Below, piece after piece: positions 5,737-6,222 of a stretch of DNA of 6,222 nt. Within the stretch, counting starts at the first letter, position 1. Every line of letters starts with the position of its first letter. Both the position numbers and the translations under genes were made by a program. A model generated the notes under the pieces. That model ran no database searches. It saw only the letters and a program-made list of their open reading frames with translations, and was not told where the DNA came from. Origin of the DNA: Candidatus Omnitrophota bacterium (GTDB lineage Bacteria; Omnitrophota; Gorgyraeia; Velamenicoccales; JABMQK01); NCBI GenBank assembly GCA_028712915.1, contig JAQTPJ010000052.1:1-6222 (forward strand), in the 5' to 3' direction.

Positions 5737-5769
5737 GCTTTGTTAAAACAATATTTTAGATAAAGTAAA

Positions 5770-6222
5770 ATGGAATTAGTAGTTGCTACCCGCAACAAAA
5801 AGAAACTCAAAGAAATAAAATACATGCTCAAAGGCCTGGGCATCAAAGTAACTTCTTTGGCCGATTACAAAAACCTTCCTAAAATCGTCGAGGATGGCTT
5901 AACCTTCCAGGAAAATGCCATAAAAAAATCCGCCACAATCGCGCAATACCTTAAGAAATTAACATTAGGAGAAGATTCGGGCCTGGAGGTGAATGCCTTA
6001 GGTAATCGTCCGGGCGTTTATTCTTCGAGGTATTCCGGCAAAGGCGCGACAGACGATAAAAACAACAAAAAGCTGCTCAAAGAATTAGAGAATAGGCCTT
6101 TGAAAAAGAGGCAGGCGCGTTATGTCTGCAGCGTCGCTATTTCAGACGCCAATAAACTGCTTTGTGTTGTAGAAGGCAAATGCAGCGGCTTAATCGCCAA
6201 AAAAGAAAGAGGCAGCGCCGGG
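5770..6222 (+). CDS. rdgB: XTP/dITP (non-canonical purine NTP) pyrophosphatase, 3' end cut by window
   Basis: Hydrolyses ITP, dITP and XTP to monophosphates plus pyrophosphate, keeping deaminated purines out of DNA and RNA. The first 151 residues are present and the frame runs off the right edge; the family is about 195-205 residues. Signatures are the N-terminal VVATRNKKKLKEI (triphosphate-binding SHR-like motif), EDGLTFQENAIKKS, and GEDSGLEVNALGNRPGVYSSRYSG with the catalytic acidic pair before SGL. RGSAG at the edge begins the usual GxGFGYDP motif. An in-frame TAA at 5761-5763 forces the ATG at 5770 as the start. The upstream sequence (AGATAAAGTAAA) has no clear Shine-Dalgarno, and no convincing promoter was found, so expression is probably modest or depends on readthrough from rph. 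Confidence 0.95.
   Translation, partial: MELVVATRNKKKLKEIKYMLKGLGIKVTSLADYKNLPKIVEDGLTFQENAIKKSATIAQYLKKLTLGEDSGLEVNALGNRPGVYSSRYSGKGATDDKNNKKLLKELENRPLKKRQARYVCSVAISDANKLLCVVEGKCSGLIAKKERGSAG

Larger units (their letters stand above)
5572..5763 (+). other. stop-free frame through the element (doubtful small ORF)
   Basis: One + strand frame is stop-free from 5572 to the TAA at 5761-5763. Its only ATG is at 5686 and gives 25 residues beginning MLARIFYVRF and ending LSAALLKQYFR. No good Shine-Dalgarno precedes that ATG, and the upstream part of the frame is Arg/Ala/Pro rich, as expected for GC-rich hairpin DNA. The opposite strand has a 39-residue stop-free frame (5549-5668) without a usual start, ending [12 protein letters not shown] doubt that either is a gene, but the similarity of their ends is recorded under findings. 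Confidence 0.15.

Noticed and set aside
5740..5769. Promoter for rdgB (TTGTTA as -35)
   Set aside because: No -10-like hexamer lies at 16-18 bases; the best AT-rich hexamers are at 11 or 15 bases or overlap the start codon.

Overview
The window is a compact bacterial chromosomal segment with every recognisable gene on the + strand. It has moderate GC, frequent ATA (Ile) and AGG (Arg) codons, tight or overlapping gene junctions, an oxygen-sensitive two-subunit class I fumarase and short dispersed-type repeats. Together these suggest an anaerobic, uncultivated-type bacterium. An Omnitrophota-like (former OP3) lineage is my guess from style alone; no marker gene here proves it.

Layout. Positions 2-493 are the C-terminal part of a PfkB-family (ribokinase-fold) kinase cut by the left edge. 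Then come murI (glutamate racemase, 506-1300) and a gap-free queD-queC-queE-queF run (1293-3390), which covers every step from 7,8-dihydroneopterin triphosphate to preQ1, the free-base precursor of queuosine. Junctions in this block are +12, -8, +1, +1 and -1 bases, so it reads as one operon. A 74-base spacer (3391-3464) follows, holding two GC-rich hairpins, a TATAAT box and a strong Shine-Dalgarno sequence. Next is a second block: class I fumarate hydratase alpha (3465-4313), beta (4321-4848) and rph (RNase PH, 4835-5554, overlapping beta by 14 bases). The last gap (5555-5769) is almost filled by a folded inverted-repeat element of about 160 bases. After it comes rdgB/HAM1 (5770 to the right edge, truncated).

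How the genes work together. QueD, QueC, QueE and QueF are successive enzymes of one pathway. The GTP cyclohydrolase that feeds it and the tRNA-inserting enzymes (Tgt, QueA, QueG/QueH) are not in the window. MurI supplies D-glutamate for peptidoglycan, Rph trims tRNA 3' ends, and RdgB cleans the nucleotide pool. The order murI...rph-rdgB recalls the Bacillus subtilis racE...rph-ysnA neighbourhood; here the que and fum modules sit inside it.

The most unusual signals are non-genic or intragenic: (1) the inverted-repeat element between rph and rdgB, whose two arms, read outward, end in similar peptides; (2) five tandem heptamers, AGTTACC/G, inside the fumarase alpha coding sequence; (3) the paired hairpins with a -10 box and a partly paired Shine-Dalgarno ahead of the fumarase genes. 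No CRISPR array, tRNA, rRNA, transposase or obvious new multi-gene system was seen.
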